From contig JAJRRZ010000257.1 in the NCBI GenBank assembly GCA_024279045.1, forward strand, positions 1-6,679: a stretch of 6,679 nt of DNA. The letters are read 5' to 3'. The notes below the pieces were generated by a model. That model ran no database searches and was not told the DNA's origin. It worked only from the letters and a program-made list of their open reading frames with translations. A program made the position numbers and the translations under genes. The stretch comes from Alphaproteobacteria bacterium. GTDB lineage: Bacteria > Pseudomonadota > Alphaproteobacteria > Rhizobiales > Aestuariivirgaceae. Below, in pieces: positions 6,606 through 6,679 of the stretch; positions within the stretch are counted from its first letter, which is position 1; every line of letters starts with the position of its first letter.

Positions 6606-6679
6606 ATGCCCACGCACACTTTTCCGCCACTGGTGGCCGGTAACTGGAAGATGAACGGCCTGATCGCCTCGCTGAAGGA
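6606..6679 (+). CDS. tpiA: Triosephosphate isomerase (5' end only, cut by right edge)
   Basis: Interconverts dihydroxyacetone phosphate and glyceraldehyde 3-phosphate in glycolysis and gluconeogenesis; cytoplasmic TIM barrel, usually about 250 residues. Only 24 full codons are visible, MPTHTFPPLVAGNWKMNG followed by LIASLK. VAGNWKMNG is the diagnostic first strand, holding active-site Asn13 and catalytic Lys15. The ATG has an excellent ribosome site, GGAAGGGG, seven bases upstream. It is transcribed away from ppiD, an order I recall from several alphaproteobacterial genomes. The motif is distinctive enough for a confident call despite the short fragment. Confidence 0.93.
   Translation, partial: MPTHTFPPLVAGNWKMNGLIASLK

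Overview
The window comes from a GC-rich bacterial chromosome, most likely an alphaproteobacterium. The lineage call rests on an ATP12-type F1-ATPase assembly chaperone (a family of alphaproteobacteria and mitochondria), an alphaproteobacterial-looking TrmFO, and a PpiD-type gene placed before trpE and divergent from tpiA. I recall that last arrangement from several alphaproteobacterial orders, Sphingomonadales among them. All five stop codons visible at the ends of complete genes are TGA.

Layout. Almost the whole window is one leftward (minus-strand) gene train. In transcription order it is: a PpiD/SurA-type periplasmic folding factor, interrupted by one in-frame TAG (6463 to 4574); trpE (4500 to 2953); trpG (2787 to 2173); a HAD-IA phosphatase (2130 to 1453); ATP12 (1456 to 653); and the 5' part of trmFO (585 running off the left edge). 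At the right edge tpiA starts rightward at 6606 and is cut after 24 codons. A 142-base divergent region separates it from ppiD. No gap exceeds 300 bases, and I saw no RNA genes, insertion sequences or CRISPR arrays.

How the genes relate. TrpE and TrpG form anthranilate synthase, which opens tryptophan synthesis from chorismate. The HAD phosphatase and ATP12 genes overlap by four bases (ATGA) and are probably translationally coupled. PpiD, ATP12 and TrmFO serve protein folding, ATP synthase assembly and tRNA modification, so the train is mainly housekeeping. trpD and trpC, frequent followers of trpEG, are absent from this window.

Points worth a second look. (1) The amber codon in ppiD: both flanks match the family in the same frame and no bases are lost. 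(2) A long imperfect inverted repeat fills much of the 165-base trpE-trpG gap. (3) A strong bulged hairpin starts four bases after the ppiD stop, ahead of trpE. Beyond these I see no convincing undescribed system; the region reads as ordinary core genome.
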